64,000 nucleotides of DNA from Sporosarcina luteola (GCF_023715585.1 NZ_JAMBOK010000002.1:1-64000), one strand, 5' to 3'; counted from the stretch's first letter, positions 29,940-40,495 are shown. Notes: a model not told the origin generated them from the letters alone. Made by a program: numbers and translations.

Positions 29940-30386
29940 ATGAAAGTTATTTTTTTGAAAGATGTTAAAGGCAAAGGGAAAAAAGGCGAAGTGAAAGAAG
30001 TATCGGTCGGCTACGCGCAAAACTTCCTGTTGAAAAACAAATTGGCGATTGAGGCGACGCCTGCAAACCTGAGCCAGCTTGAAGGACAGAAGAAGCGTGC
30101 GCAAAAGGATGCGGCTGCAGAATTAGCCGAAGCACAGAAACTTAAAGAAGTCATCGATGAGAAGACAGTGGAAATGAAAGCAAAATCCGGGGAAGGCGGA
30201 CGTCTCTTCGGTTCAATCACGACGAAGCAGATCGCAGATGCTCTGGAAAAAAATCATAAAATAAAAGTGGATCGCCGTAAGATGGAATTGCCTGATGCAA
30301 TACGGGCACTCGGCTATACAAATGTGCCGATCAAACTGCACCCGGAAGTTACAGCTACGCTTAAAGTCCACGTTACCGAAGAATGA
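29940..30386 (+). CDS. rplI: 50S ribosomal protein L9
   Basis: The 148-residue L9 protein has an N-terminal globular domain ([21 protein letters not shown]), a long central helix rich in Lys, Glu and Ala, and a C-terminal rRNA-binding domain. The ATG at 29940 is preceded by AAAGGGG, inside the end of gdpP. An in-frame TTG six bases earlier is also possible. It lies between gdpP and dnaB, as usual in Bacillales. Confidence 0.97.
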   Translation: MKVIFLKDVKGKGKKGEVKEVSVGYAQNFLLKNKLAIEATPANLSQLEGQKKRAQKDAAAELAEAQKLKEVIDEKTVEMKAKSGEGGRLFGSITTKQIADALEKNHKIKVDRRKMELPDAIRALGYTNVPIKLHPEVTATLKVHVTEE

Positions 30387-30398
30387 TAGGGAGCGATA

Positions 30399-31757
30399 AT
30401 GATGGATCAGATGTATGATCGCGTCCCTCCGCATAATAACGAAGCCGAACAATCTGTCATAGGTGCGATTTTCCTTCAACCAGAGGCATTAATTACAGCT
30501 TCCGAAGTCCTTCGCCCAGATGACTTCTACAGGACGGCTCATGAGAAAATATTCGACACGATGCTGATCCTGAGCGATAAAGGGCAAGCGATTGACGTTG
30601 TTACGGTCACAGAAGAGCTTTCAGCGAAGAAGGAATTGGAAGATGTCGGTGGCATTTCGTATTTGACGGAAATTGCAAATGCCGTGCCGACAGCTGCTAA
30701 TATTGAGTATTACGCCAAAATTGTTGAAGAAAAATCCATCCTTAGAAGGCTCATCCGGGTAGCAACCAATATTGTCGAAGAAGGTTTTACAAAAGAGGAT
30801 GAAGTGGAAGCTGTCCTTTCCGAGGCGGAAAAAAGGATTATGGAAGTTTCCAACCGGAAAAATGCCGGTGACTTTAAGCATATTAAAGATGTCCTCGTGG
30901 AAACGTATGACAATATCGAGCTCCTTCATACGAGAAAAGGCGAAGTGACAGGCATTCCGACTGGATTCCGCGATCTGGATAAAATTACAGCGGGTTTTCA
31001 GCGGAATGACTTGATCATCGTCGCCGCCCGTCCTTCCGTTGGTAAAACAGCGTTCGCCTTGAATGTGGCACAAAACGTAGCGACCAAAACGGATGAAAAC
31101 GTCGCGATTTTCAGCTTGGAGATGGGTGCGGAACAACTCGTCATGCGTATGCTTTGTGCGGAAGGGAATATCGATGCGCAAGTGTTGCGGACGGGGAATT
31201 TAGAAGCAGAGGATTGGCGGAAACTGACGATGGCGATGGGGTCTCTTTCCAACGCTGGAATCTTCATCGACGACTCTCCAGGCATCCGGATTAACGAAAT
31301 TCGTTCCAAATGCCGGCGACTTCAGCAGGAACACGGTCTGGGCATGATCATGATTGATTATTTGCAGCTCATTATGGGAAGCGGCCGTACCGGCGAGAAC
31401 CGTCAGCAAGAAGTATCCGAAATCTCACGTTCCTTAAAAGCGCTTGCGCGGGAACTGAAAATCCCAGTCATCGCGCTTTCCCAGCTATCCCGTGGCGTGG
31501 AACAACGTCAAGACAAGCGGCCGATGATGTCCGACTTGCGGGAATCGGGAAGTATTGAGCAAGATGCGGATATCGTTTCTTTTCTCTACCGGGAAGATTA
31601 CTATGACAAAGAAACAGAGAATCAGAATATGATTGAAATCATCATAGCGAAGCAGCGTAACGGCCCAACCGGCACCGTCACGCTAGCGTTCGCCAAAGAA
31701 TACAACAAGTTCCTGAACATCGACTGGAGCCAACACCAAGCACCGTCATATCAGTAA
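30399..31757 (+). CDS. dnaB: Replicative DNA helicase DnaB (B. subtilis DnaC)
   Basis: A 452-residue hexameric replicative helicase. The N-terminal domain starts RVPPHNNEAEQSVIGAIF. The RecA-like motor has Walker A ARPSVGKTAFALN, Walker B MIMIDYLQLIMG and the RQQEVSEISRSLK region, then LSQLSRGVEQRQDKRP. In B. subtilis the gene is called dnaC, and the loader is DnaI. Two tandem ATG codons (30399, 30402) are possible starts. It ends the yybS operon with a terminator; purA, which follows in B. subtilis, is absent here. Confidence 0.98.
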   Translation: MMDQMYDRVPPHNNEAEQSVIGAIFLQPEALITASEVLRPDDFYRTAHEKIFDTMLILSDKGQAIDVVTVTEELSAKKELEDVGGISYLTEIANAVPTAANIEYYAKIVEEKSILRRLIRVATNIVEEGFTKEDEVEAVLSEAEKRIMEVSNRKNAGDFKHIKDVLVETYDNIELLHTRKGEVTGIPTGFRDLDKITAGFQRNDLIIVAARPSVGKTAFALNVAQNVATKTDENVAIFSLEMGAEQLVMRMLCAEGNIDAQVLRTGNLEAEDWRKLTMAMGSLSNAGIFIDDSPGIRINEIRSKCRRLQQEHGLGMIMIDYLQLIMGSGRTGENRQQEVSEISRSLKALARELKIPVIALSQLSRGVEQRQDKRPMMSDLRESGSIEQDADIVSFLYREDYYDKETENQNMIEIIIAKQRNGPTGTVTLAFAKEYNKFLNIDWSQHQAPSYQ

Positions 31758-31769
31758 TGGATAGTAAAA

Positions 31770-31811
31770 AGCCTTGATTCACCTGCCAAACAGGTTTATC
31801 AAGGCTCTTTT
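31770..31811 (+). terminator. dnaB terminator
   Basis: AGCCTTGAT (31770-31778) pairs with ATCAAGGCT (31798-31806) around an inner ACCTG/CAGGT hairpin, followed by CTTTTCT. Confidence 0.85.
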
Positions 31812-32027
31812 CTATCTATACGACTATATTCTCAGTTGGTATTTTCCTCATTTATAACTGTCATTTGGAAGTTAATAAGTAATAATTGGCTGTAATACTA
31901 CAAGTTCATTACAAATAGACACAAAGCAACAAGCTACTTACAAGATATGATAAATTGGAGAAGTGTGAAAATCTTTCAATAAGGATGGCCTCTAGTAGCA
32001 GCTGCCAGTCGGAAGGAGTAACAATCG

Positions 32028-33491
32028 ATGTTTTTTAAGAAACAAAGCATAAACAATCAAAAGAATAGAACGGCCCTATATAAAAAGTTCCAAAAGATAG
32101 GCCTCATGGCAGTCTTCTTAGGCGGATTCAGCATAAGCTCCGGTTTTGCACTGGAAAAAGAGAAAGATTCCTCGATCCATACCGTTTACCATGTCTACTT
32201 TGCAAGCAAATATATTGGAATGCTTTCTGACGATAAAAAGATCGAACAGCTTAAAAAAGAAGAGTTGGAGAAAGCGGCCTCCGAATACGAAGGTCTCCCA
32301 TTAACGATCGGAACTGAATTATCTATCGTGCCTGAAAAGGTATTTACGATAGGTACAGACGATGAACAGGTCCTTGGAAAACTTCAGAACATGCTTACCG
32401 TGGAGGCGGAAGCAATTGGTGTTCAAATTGACGGAGAAACAGCGTTCTATGTCAAAGACAAGGCCGATTTTGAAGCAGTGATCCATGAGCTGACATTACA
32501 AACAGTTACCGAGCAGGAGCTTACTGAATTTGAAGCCCGCCAACAATCTACTGAACCTATACCACCGTTAAAAGAAAATGAAACGAGACTTGCAACTATT
32601 AAATTCAGCGCTGACATTCAGGCTACCGAAGGCCAGACGGCACCCAAAGAGGTACGAAGTGTGCAAGAGGCAATGACTTTATTAAATAAGGGTACATTGG
32701 AGGAGAAGCAATACTCTATTCAAGCAGGGGATGTATTAGGGAAAATCGCCAGTGCCCATAAGATGTCTACGGATAAATTGATGGAAATCAATCCCGGCAT
32801 TACGGAAGCCTCGGTTCTTCAAATTGGCCAGGAACTTAATGTGACAGCACTTGAACCTTATATAGAAGTGGAAGCACTCTATGAATCAAAGGAGATTGCA
32901 CCTATCCAGTTCAAGAAGCTGACTGAAAAAGATGCATCGACTTTTAAAGGTGAAGAGAGAGTTAAACAAAAAGGAACGGACGGCAAGAAATCAGTTACAC
33001 ATCTGATCCGGAAGAAGAACGGAAAAGTGATCGGCAAGACCGTGGCGGAGGAACATGTACTCGAAGAGCCAATTCATGAAGTAACGGTCGTCGGAACAAA
33101 GGTGATTCCATCGCGCGGAACGGGCAACTTCAAGTGGCCGGCGGATGGCGGATACGTTTCAAGTCAAATGGGGAAACGCTGGGGCAGGGTGCACCAAGGC
33201 ATTGATATCGCACGGCCATCGACCCGGTCAATTTTTGCTTCCGATAATGGCGTTGTGACCGATGTCGGCCATCATGCCACATATGGAAACCGTATCATCA
33301 TTACTCATAACAACGGGTACAAGACGTTATACGCCCATCTGTCATCGATTGAGGTCAAAGTCGGACAGACAGTGCCTCAAGGGTCGAGAATAGGAGTCAT
33401 GGGCTCTACGGGACGCTCAACAGGTATGCACTTGCATTTTGAAGTATTCAAGAACGGTTCCAATATCAATCCGTTGAGTGTGTTAAGATAA
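32028..33491 (+). CDS. LysM-G5-M23 cell-wall endopeptidase
   Basis: A 487-residue exported protein. A basic N-terminus and hydrophobic stretch (about 24-42) form a signal or anchor ending near GFALEK. A LysM domain (about 226-272, YSIQAGDVLGKIASAHKM) and a G5 domain (about 275-355) precede an M23 peptidase domain. The zinc ligands are in HQGIDIA and HLHFEVF, with VYAHLS-like YKTLYAHLSS between. Such enzymes cut peptidoglycan cross-bridges or regulate others. It lies immediately before walR, whose regulon controls wall hydrolases; direct WalR control is only suggested by position. The start has GGAAGGAG upstream. Confidence 0.92.
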   Translation: MFFKKQSINNQKNRTALYKKFQKIGLMAVFLGGFSISSGFALEKEKDSSIHTVYHVYFASKYIGMLSDDKKIEQLKKEELEKAASEYEGLPLTIGTELSIVPEKVFTIGTDDEQVLGKLQNMLTVEAEAIGVQIDGETAFYVKDKADFEAVIHELTLQTVTEQELTEFEARQQSTEPIPPLKENETRLATIKFSADIQATEGQTAPKEVRSVQEAMTLLNKGTLEEKQYSIQAGDVLGKIASAHKMSTDKLMEINPGITEASVLQIGQELNVTALEPYIEVEALYESKEIAPIQFKKLTEKDASTFKGEERVKQKGTDGKKSVTHLIRKKNGKVIGKTVAEEHVLEEPIHEVTVVGTKVIPSRGTGNFKWPADGGYVSSQMGKRWGRVHQGIDIARPSTRSIFASDNGVVTDVGHHATYGNRIIITHNNGYKTLYAHLSSIEVKVGQTVPQGSRIGVMGSTGRSTGMHLHFEVFKNGSNINPLSVLR

Positions 33492-33502
33492 AGAGAAGGA
33501 AT

Positions 33503-33540
33503 GGAGACGCTGCAGTGTATTCTGTTGCCGTCTCTTTTTC
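33503..33540 (+). terminator. Terminator of the M23 peptidase gene
   Basis: GGAGACG (33503-33509) pairs with CGTCTC (33529-33534), followed by TTTTTC. It separates the peptidase gene from walR. Confidence 0.8.
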
Positions 33541-33635
33541 TAATTTGGTGTAGGTGCAGAATGGAAGGTTTCTAGCGAAAGTAATAGAATATATACTAAA
33601 GTAGTCGCCAAAACCGGCGAGAAAGGGAATGAACG

Positions 33636-34346
33636 ATGCAAAACAAAACCATTTTAGTTGTAGATGATGAAAAACCAATAGCGGATATATTAGAGTTCAA
33701 TTTAAAGAAGGAAGGCTTTACTGTCTATTGCGCATATGACGGTGAAGAGGCGCTCGAAAAAGTGGAAGAGGTGCAGCCGGATATTATGCTGCTCGATATT
33801 ATGCTTCCGAAGCGCGATGGCATGGAAGTATGCAGAGAGGTAAGGAAGAAGTATGATTTTCCGATCATCATGCTGACAGCAAAAGATTCGGAAATCGATA
33901 AAGTGCTAGGGTTGGAGCTTGGGGCAGATGATTATGTGACAAAGCCGTTCGGTACACGCGAATTGATTGCCAGGGTGAAGGCGAATCTGCGCAGGCATTC
34001 AAAGACATTGTCGGAAGAGCAGGACGAGGCGACGAATGAGATTACAGTCGGAAGCCTCATTATTCAACCGGATGCCTATTTAGTGCAAAAACGCGGGGAG
34101 TCAATTGAGCTCACGCATCGCGAGTTCGAATTGCTGCATTATCTATCGAAGCATATCGGACAGGTGATGACGAGGGAGCATCTATTGCAAACCGTATGGG
34201 GATATGATTATTTCGGAGATGTGCGGACAGTCGACGTTACAATCCGCCGTCTGCGCGAAAAGATCGAGGATACTCCGAGCCACCCGACGTGGATCGTGAC
34301 GAGACGTGGAGTCGGTTACTATTTGCGTGATCCGGAACAGGAGTAA
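33636..34346 (+). CDS. walR: WalR (YycF) response regulator
   Basis: A 236-residue OmpR-family regulator, essential in most low-GC Gram-positives, controlling wall hydrolases and growth. The receiver phosphorylation site is Asp54 in [12 protein letters not shown]; Lys of YVTKPFG completes the acidic pocket. The C-terminal winged helix includes [19 protein letters not shown]. It starts a five-gene operon with walK, yycH, yycI and yycJ, each pair separated by a few bases or overlapping. Confidence 0.98.
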   Translation: MQNKTILVVDDEKPIADILEFNLKKEGFTVYCAYDGEEALEKVEEVQPDIMLLDIMLPKRDGMEVCREVRKKYDFPIIMLTAKDSEIDKVLGLELGADDYVTKPFGTRELIARVKANLRRHSKTLSEEQDEATNEITVGSLIIQPDAYLVQKRGESIELTHREFELLHYLSKHIGQVMTREHLLQTVWGYDYFGDVRTVDVTIRRLREKIEDTPSHPTWIVTRRGVGYYLRDPEQE

Positions 34347-34351
34347 GGATC

Positions 34352-36178
34352 ATGCAAAAAGTCGGATTTTTTCGATCGATTCACGTAAAATTCGTCCTCA
34401 TCTATATCATGCTCATCCTTGTAGCAATGCAGATCATCGGTCTTTATTTTGCAAGTAAGCTTGAAGATACATTGAAGACGAACTTCACGACATCGGTCAG
34501 GGACAGGATGAACCTTGTCGAATTCAGTGTGCGTGAAGAAATGATAAAAGACCGCTCTCCGGACGATCCGTCAATCGAACAGAGCCTGGCGACTATCCTC
34601 TCGAACTTTACTTCGGAAGATATCAATGAAATACGGGTCATCAATGCAAAATATCGCATATTGGCCACTTCCGAATTAGGCAATCAATCATTGGTCGGCC
34701 AGCGATCGATGGAAGACAGTGTGAGGAGATCCATCTCCTCCGAAACGTTTTATGAGAATATCAACTTTGATCCGGCAAAGCGCGAACGTGTCATGGTGCG
34801 TGTGAAACCGATCATGAACAATGATAAGGAAGTCGTCGGCACTTTATATGTGACGGCCAATATTGAAAAGGTGTTCAAGCAGATCAATGAAATCAACCAG
34901 ATCCTTGCGGGCGGAGTGGCAGTATCGCTGACAATCACAATCATCATAGGCATCTTCATCGCCCGCACATTCACAAGACCGATTTCGGATATGAGGCGCC
35001 AGGCGCAAGCGATGGCGCAAGGGAACTTTTCAAGGAAGGTCTACGTGTACGGGAATGATGAGATGGGCCAGCTGGCAATCGCTTTTAACCATTTGACGAA
35101 TCAGCTCCAAGAATCGCAGTCAACGACGGAAAGTGAGCAAAGGAAGCTAGCCTCTGTTCTTGAAAATATGACGGACGGCGTCATTTCGACGGATCGCAAA
35201 GGCAGGGTAAGCCTGATCAATGACTCTGCTCTTATGATGTTGAGGATGACACGCGACATCGTGCTGAACCGCCCTATTGCGAGTATTTTAGGGTTGGACC
35301 AGGAGTATACATTCGAAGATCTCATTCAAGTGAAAGATTCCATTGCGCTCGACTTCAGTACAGAGAAGGAACCTTACATACTGCGGGCGACTTTTTCAGT
35401 GACGCAGCGTGAGACGGGCTTTGTAAATGGCCTGATCATCGTTCTTCATGACAATACCGAGCAGGAGAAGATCGACATGGAAAGGCGGGAATTTGTTTCC
35501 AACGTTTCTCATGAGCTTCGCACACCGCTGACGACGATGCGCAGTTATTTGGATGCATTGGCGGAAGGTGCTTGGAAGAACGAGGAGATAGCCCCTTCCT
35601 TCCTCCGCGTGACACAGACGGAGACAGAGCGGATGATCCGGCTCGTTAATGACCTATTGAAGCTTTCCAGGATGGATAGCAAAGAATATGAGTTGAACAC
35701 CGAATGGGTGGAATTCAATCATTTCTTCAACTCAATCATAGAGCGGTTCGAGTTCTCGAAGTCGCGGAACGTGCATTTCAAACGGCTGTTGCCGTCTGCA
35801 GATCTATTCGTTGAAATCGATACGGATAAAATGACGCAGGTCATCGACAATATCATTTCAAATGCGCTTAAGTATTCTCCGGATGGCGGGGATGTGCGCT
35901 TCGGGGTGACGACATCGGGGACGTATATCAAAGTGATGATTTCAGACGATGGCATGGGCATCCCGCAAGCGAATGTGAACCGAATTTTCGATAGGTTCTA
36001 CAGGGCGGACCGTGCGAGATCGAGGGCGATGGGCGGGACGGGTCTCGGACTTGCCATTGCCAAAGAAATGATCATTGCCCATGGCGGGGAAATATGGGCG
36101 GAAAGTGAAGAAGGCAAAGGAACAACTATCTTCTTTACGCTGCCTTTTGAACGACAAGAGGAAGGTGAATGGGGTTGA
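34352..36178 (+). CDS. walK: WalK (YycG) sensor histidine kinase
   Basis: A 608-residue sensor kinase. Two membrane helices (about 12-34 and 184-204) flank an extracellular Cache-like domain. A HAMP domain (about 205-257), a PAS domain (about 265-370), HisKA with the phospho-acceptor in FVSNVSHELRTPLTTMRS, and HATPase_c with N (NALKYSP), G1 (DDGMGIP) and G2 (GGTGLGLAIAKE) boxes follow. It senses wall status and phosphorylates WalR. It starts 5 bases after walR and overlaps yycH by TTGA. Confidence 0.98.
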   Translation: MQKVGFFRSIHVKFVLIYIMLILVAMQIIGLYFASKLEDTLKTNFTTSVRDRMNLVEFSVREEMIKDRSPDDPSIEQSLATILSNFTSEDINEIRVINAKYRILATSELGNQSLVGQRSMEDSVRRSISSETFYENINFDPAKRERVMVRVKPIMNNDKEVVGTLYVTANIEKVFKQINEINQILAGGVAVSLTITIIIGIFIARTFTRPISDMRRQAQAMAQGNFSRKVYVYGNDEMGQLAIAFNHLTNQLQESQSTTESEQRKLASVLENMTDGVISTDRKGRVSLINDSALMMLRMTRDIVLNRPIASILGLDQEYTFEDLIQVKDSIALDFSTEKEPYILRATFSVTQRETGFVNGLIIVLHDNTEQEKIDMERREFVSNVSHELRTPLTTMRSYLDALAEGAWKNEEIAPSFLRVTQTETERMIRLVNDLLKLSRMDSKEYELNTEWVEFNHFFNSIIERFEFSKSRNVHFKRLLPSADLFVEIDTDKMTQVIDNIISNALKYSPDGGDVRFGVTTSGTYIKVMISDDGMGIPQANVNRIFDRFYRADRARSRAMGGTGLGLAIAKEMIIAHGGEIWAESEEGKGTTIFFTLPFERQEEGEWG

Positions 36179-37503
36179 AGTATATTGAGCCTATCAAATC
36201 AATCGTCCTATTATTGCTCGTCTTGTTGAGCGTCACATTCACCTTTTCCATTTGGACGTATTCTCCGAGGTTGGATACGATTGAACAATCACCGACCGTC
36301 GACATCTCCATCGGTGCAAAAAAGCAAGTGGAGGATATCATCAAGCCCTATAAGTTTATTATTAAGAACGACGGATCGCTCAGAGGGACGACCGAGCAGA
36401 AGCAAATTGACCACATCGTGCGGGAAATGGGCACTTGGAAAGTTTCTCAAATAGCCCGGGAACCAAATGAGATGAACAAGGGGCAGATGAAATCCTTTTT
36501 TGAACAGACGAATCAGTTTACATTGTTTTTCCAAGGTGAAGTGCCGTTGCCAGTATATAATGAGATCTTGCCGATTGAGGATGTTCAGATTCCGGAATTC
36601 AGCTTTGATCGTCTTGTAGTGAATTGGAATCCGAAGGAACTTGCTTTTGAAGCACACTTCATCAACCGTGCGACAGGAATCCATTATTATGGCAAGATAA
36701 CAGCCTCGGATCCGCTGAAGTCGTATCGTGAAATCATCCTGGAAGGGGAAACGCTGCCCGCCTACGCGGAAGTGAATGTCCAAGAGCCGGTCTATTTGGC
36801 GGTCCCGTCTGAACCGGTAAAAATGCTGCAAACCACGTATATCCAGGAGGAAATCAGTCCGACACGCTTCCGAGATGCTTTATTCAATGATCCGAATGCA
36901 GTGCGTCGCAGCCAGGTAGATGCGACACATGAGGAATTCGGTGATGACCATGCACTGCTGGGTGTAAATACAGAAACTAAAATGTTGAATTTCGCCCATC
37001 CCGCCGCGTTGAGCAGTGATCCGGCAGCATACCCTTCCGACTTGTTGACGGATGTAATTGATTCGATTAATGAGCATGGCGGATGGACGGATTCGTATCG
37101 ATTTTCATATATAAATCCTTATTCCAGGTACGTGAAATTCCAATTATATATTCATGGTTATCCGGTTTTCAGCGAGCCCCCGCTATCGGGTACGACGGAG
37201 ATTGCACAGTATTACGGCGAAAACCGGGTTTTCCGATATATCCGTCCGTACTATAAGATTGATCTGCCGTTAGCGAATGATGAAATAGAGCTTCCGTCAG
37301 GGATCGAAATTGTAAACGAGCTTCAGACAGTTGAAAATATGGATTTCGGAACCGTCGAGGAAGTCACAACTGGCTATACGATGAAACACGATTTGGAGCA
37401 AAGGATTTTTATAATGGAGCCTGCTTGGTATTATTATGCCAAAGGAAACTGGGTTCGGTATACACCTGAACAAGGCGGGAGTGAGCAGATTGGATTGGAA
37501 TAA
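36175..37503 (+). CDS. yycH: WalK regulator YycH (WalH)
   Basis: A 442-residue membrane-anchored protein with one N-terminal helix (residues about 6-27) and a large extracellular part that interacts with WalK in Bacillus and Staphylococcus. The TTG at 36175 overlaps the walK stop as TTGA and has AAGGTGA upstream; an ATG at 36169 is an alternative. It overlaps yycI by 14 bases. The sequence is poorly conserved, so assignment relies on position, topology, length and the general YycH pattern. Confidence 0.92.
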   Translation: MKYIEPIKSIVLLLLVLLSVTFTFSIWTYSPRLDTIEQSPTVDISIGAKKQVEDIIKPYKFIIKNDGSLRGTTEQKQIDHIVREMGTWKVSQIAREPNEMNKGQMKSFFEQTNQFTLFFQGEVPLPVYNEILPIEDVQIPEFSFDRLVVNWNPKELAFEAHFINRATGIHYYGKITASDPLKSYREIILEGETLPAYAEVNVQEPVYLAVPSEPVKMLQTTYIQEEISPTRFRDALFNDPNAVRRSQVDATHEEFGDDHALLGVNTETKMLNFAHPAALSSDPAAYPSDLLTDVIDSINEHGGWTDSYRFSYINPYSRYVKFQLYIHGYPVFSEPPLSGTTEIAQYYGENRVFRYIRPYYKIDLPLANDEIELPSGIEIVNELQTVENMDFGTVEEVTTGYTMKHDLEQRIFIMEPAWYYYAKGNWVRYTPEQGGSEQIGLE

Positions 37504-38326
37504 AACAAAAACAATCTTCATCGTCGTCTTTTCGATCTTGAATATCTTCCTTTATTTCTTATATTTGAATCAGCGCACCGAGGCGCAAAACATACAAGTC
37601 GCGGGGAAAACGTCAATTGAGGATTTGATGAAACAAGAGAATATTACGTACAATGTTCCGCAAGTAATAAAAAATGACTTCTCCTACATCTCCGCGAATA
37701 TGAAGTCTTTCACGCAGGAGGAATTGGAATCGCTTGAAGATCAATCCATTGTCATCATCGACAATACACAGATTGAATCTGTAATGGAAACCGCGGTTTC
37801 CATACGAAACGCAAAAGAGGATATTCATTTCACGGATTTCCTGACGAAGTATGTATGGAACGGAGCCGAGTATGAGCTTTGGGAAATTGATAAGGAAGCA
37901 CGGAAAGCCATCTTCTTTCAAAGAGTGAATGGGGAACCGATTTTCTACAGCCAGAATGCGACCTTGACGATCTATTGGGACGAGAACTATGAAGTAACCC
38001 ATTATAGGCAGCGGATGCTAGAGGAATTCACAAGCGATAACCATAAAAAAGAAGTGTTGAAACAAGATGAAGCGGTTCGGTCTCTTGTTACACGCGGTTA
38101 TTTAAAGCAAGATTCCAAAGTGTTGAAAGTGACGCCAGGATACTCGTCACTCGTCCAATTGACCGGAAAGCAAGTATTTGCCCCGACATGGAATATTCGT
38201 GTAGAATTGAAGGATGGTACCATCGAGGATCACTTCATCAATGCCATTGAAGGTAAAGTGATAGACTTCAAATTGGACAAAATGGAAGAGGAAAAACTCG
38301 ATGAGGCCGAGGATGAAGAAGAATAA
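37490..38326 (+). CDS. yycI: WalK regulator YycI (WalI)
   Basis: A 278-residue membrane-anchored protein. The N-terminus MDWNKTKTIFIVVFSILN is the typical YycI anchor; the rest is extracellular and ends in an acidic tail. With YycH it modulates WalK activity. The TTG at 37490 has GGGAG upstream and gives the family start, although the frame is open 18 codons further. It overlaps yycH by 14 bases and lies 12 bases before yycJ. Confidence 0.93.
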   Translation: MDWNKTKTIFIVVFSILNIFLYFLYLNQRTEAQNIQVAGKTSIEDLMKQENITYNVPQVIKNDFSYISANMKSFTQEELESLEDQSIVIIDNTQIESVMETAVSIRNAKEDIHFTDFLTKYVWNGAEYELWEIDKEARKAIFFQRVNGEPIFYSQNATLTIYWDENYEVTHYRQRMLEEFTSDNHKKEVLKQDEAVRSLVTRGYLKQDSKVLKVTPGYSSLVQLTGKQVFAPTWNIRVELKDGTIEDHFINAIEGKVIDFKLDKMEEEKLDEAEDEEE

Positions 38327-38338
38327 GGAGTTTTTCAT

Positions 38339-39127
38339 ATGCGTTTCAGTGTGCTCGCAAGTGGCAGTACGGGCAATTCCATATATATAGAGACCGAAGA
38401 GCATGCTTTTCTGGTCGATGCCGGACTTAGTGCAAAAAGAATGGAGCAGCAGCTTGAAAACATCGGGCGCTCCATGACGAATGTAGATGGCATTTTTGTT
38501 ACACATGAGCATAGCGATCACATTAAGGGGATCGGTGTGCTGGCCCGAAGATACAAAGTGCCAATCTACGCGAATGAGAAGACTTGGCTTGCGATGAATG
38601 GACTCGTAGGCGAGATTCCAACGGAGCAGCGTTTCCATTTCAATATGGAGACGAATATGTCGTTCGGCTCGCTCGATATCCAGTCCTTTGCAGTTTCGCA
38701 TGATGCCGCGGATCCGATGTTCTACGTATTCCATCAGAATGACCGCAAGCTTTCAATCATCACGGATACGGGGTATGTGAGCGATAGGATGAAAGGGCAT
38801 ATCCAAGGGTCTGATGCGTTCGTGTTCGAAAGCAATCATGACGTCAGCATGCTGCAGATGGGACGCTACCCGTGGTCGGTCAAACGCCGGATCCTGAGCG
38901 ACGTTGGGCATGTTTCGAATGAAGATGCAGCAGTTGCAATGAGTGAAGTTGTCGCTCAAAAAGAAACGAGAATTTATTTATCGCACCTAAGCAAGGATAA
39001 TAATATGAAAGACCTCGCAAGGATGAGTGTTTCGCAAACATTGGAAGCATGCGGGATACGCCCGGGAGAATTCGTGCATTTGCATGACACCGACGCGGAC
39101 AAACCGACAGAGCTCGTCCTTGTTTAA
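38339..39127 (+). CDS. yycJ: Metallo-beta-lactamase fold exonuclease YycJ (WalJ)
   Basis: A 262-residue MBL-fold hydrolase. The zinc motif is [10 protein letters not shown], with further ligands in VSHDAADP and ITDTGYV, and ESNHD later. YycJ proteins act as 5'-3' DNA exonucleases in mismatch repair in Bacillus and affect replication-linked division in streptococci. The start follows AAGGAG. It ends the walRK operon and is followed by a terminator. Confidence 0.95.
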   Translation: MRFSVLASGSTGNSIYIETEEHAFLVDAGLSAKRMEQQLENIGRSMTNVDGIFVTHEHSDHIKGIGVLARRYKVPIYANEKTWLAMNGLVGEIPTEQRFHFNMETNMSFGSLDIQSFAVSHDAADPMFYVFHQNDRKLSIITDTGYVSDRMKGHIQGSDAFVFESNHDVSMLQMGRYPWSVKRRILSDVGHVSNEDAAVAMSEVVAQKETRIYLSHLSKDNNMKDLARMSVSQTLEACGIRPGEFVHLHDTDADKPTELVLV

Positions 39128-39136
39128 TAAAGATTG

Positions 39137-39166
39137 AAAAGCCTTGCCTTTTGGCGAGGCTTTTTG
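39137..39166 (+). terminator. walRK operon terminator
   Basis: AAAAGCCTTGCC (39137-39148) pairs with GGCGAGGCTTTTT (39153-39165) around a TTTT loop. Confidence 0.88.
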
Positions 39167-39226
39167 ATTTTAAAGTACCCGATTGGGGTAAAGTGAGTGT
39201 ATCTGTCTATAGAAAGGGAGAGGAGA

Positions 39227-40495
39227 ATGGACGAAGGATTCAATCAAGGTCCTCGCAATGAGGATGAAAAGCCGCTCATCGAAGAACAAAAAAGGTTTGA
39301 GGAACCGCCAAGATACAGCGATAGACCGACCAAGTCAAAACGCCGTGGCGGATTTCTGCCCGCTCTCTTCGGTGCTATTCTCGGTGGTCTCATCGTCTGG
39401 TTACTGATGAATGCTGCATTTGACAAAGAGAAAGTAACGCCCCAAGTCGGCAGCGAAACGGCAGGGAAAAACAACCTGACGAGCGAGAGAGTCTCCGTAG
39501 ACATCAATACGGATGTTACTGACATTGTCTCCGAAGTCGCGGATACGGTCGTGGGCATCACCAATCTTCAAACCGTGCGCGATTTTTGGTCATCGACCGA
39601 AACGAGAAGGGAAACGGGCAGCGGTTCGGGCGTAATTTATAAGAAGGAAGGCGGCAAGGCATACATTGTCACAAACCATCACGTTGTTGAAAATGCAGAG
39701 GGACTGGAAATCACGTTCGATGATGGAACGAAGGTGAACGGAAAACTTGTCGGAAGCGACATGTGGACAGATCTTGCGGTAGTGGAGATTGATGGCGCTG
39801 CTGTCAACACAGTCATTCAGTTCGGGGACTCTGACGCTTTGAAGCGGGGGGAAACGGTCATCGCTATCGGCAATCCGCTCGGTCTCGGCTTTGCGGGATC
39901 TGTAACGATGGGTATCGTTTCCGGGAAAGATCGTTCCATTCCGATGGATTTTGATCAGAACGGGACGATTGATTGGCAGGCAGATGTCCTGCAGACAGAC
40001 GCTGCCATCAACCCTGGAAACTCGGGCGGCGCGCTCATCAATATGGCTGGCCAGCTCGTCGGCATCAACTCGATGAAAATAACGGAAGCAACCGTCGAGG
40101 GAATTGGTCTTGCTATTCCCATCAATATTGCCGTACCAATCATCAATGACCTCGAAAAGACAGGTACGGTTCAACGGCCGACAATGGGCGTAAGTCTATT
40201 CAATTTGGAGGATGTGCCTTCCGCAGAGCGCAAAGGAATGCTCAAGCTGCCGGAGGACATAGCGGGAGGAGTCATTGTCACTCAAGTATTCCGCAATACG
40301 CCGGCTGAGGCGGCAGGCGTGCAGCGATATGATGTCATTGTAGAAATGGACGGCAAGAAAATTACTGACATGGTCGGCTTGCGCAAGCATCTATACAATG
40401 ACAAAAAGGTTGGCGACACGATGACAATGAAAGTGTATCGTGATGGGAAATTGATTGACATTGAAATGGAACTGAAGGACGGCAATACGTTTTAG
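39227..40495 (+). CDS. HtrA-type membrane-anchored serine protease
   Basis: A 422-residue DegP/HtrA family protease (B. subtilis YyxA/HtrC position). A charged cytoplasmic tail of about 40 residues, one membrane helix (about 43-63), a trypsin-like domain and a C-terminal PDZ domain (about 310-415) follow. The catalytic triad is His in TNHHVVENAE, Asp in WTDLAVVEI and Ser in NPGNSGGALIN. It degrades or refolds misfolded exported proteins. The ATG at 39227 has AAAGGGAG upstream. The terminator at 40574-40614 separates it from rlmH. Confidence 0.96.
   Translation: MDEGFNQGPRNEDEKPLIEEQKRFEEPPRYSDRPTKSKRRGGFLPALFGAILGGLIVWLLMNAAFDKEKVTPQVGSETAGKNNLTSERVSVDINTDVTDIVSEVADTVVGITNLQTVRDFWSSTETRRETGSGSGVIYKKEGGKAYIVTNHHVVENAEGLEITFDDGTKVNGKLVGSDMWTDLAVVEIDGAAVNTVIQFGDSDALKRGETVIAIGNPLGLGFAGSVTMGIVSGKDRSIPMDFDQNGTIDWQADVLQTDAAINPGNSGGALINMAGQLVGINSMKITEATVEGIGLAIPINIAVPIINDLEKTGTVQRPTMGVSLFNLEDVPSAERKGMLKLPEDIAGGVIVTQVFRNTPAEAAGVQRYDVIVEMDGKKITDMVGLRKHLYNDKKVGDTMTMKVYRDGKLIDIEMELKDGNTF

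Noticed and set aside
31840..31930. WalR box upstream of the M23 peptidase gene
   Set aside because: TGTAAT and ATTACA occur, but in inverted orientation or with the wrong spacing for WalR.
33286..33296. CCGTATCAT inside the M23 peptidase gene as another rlmH-type att site
   Set aside because: It is part of conserved coding sequence (NRIIITH) and matches the core only; no flanking similarity.
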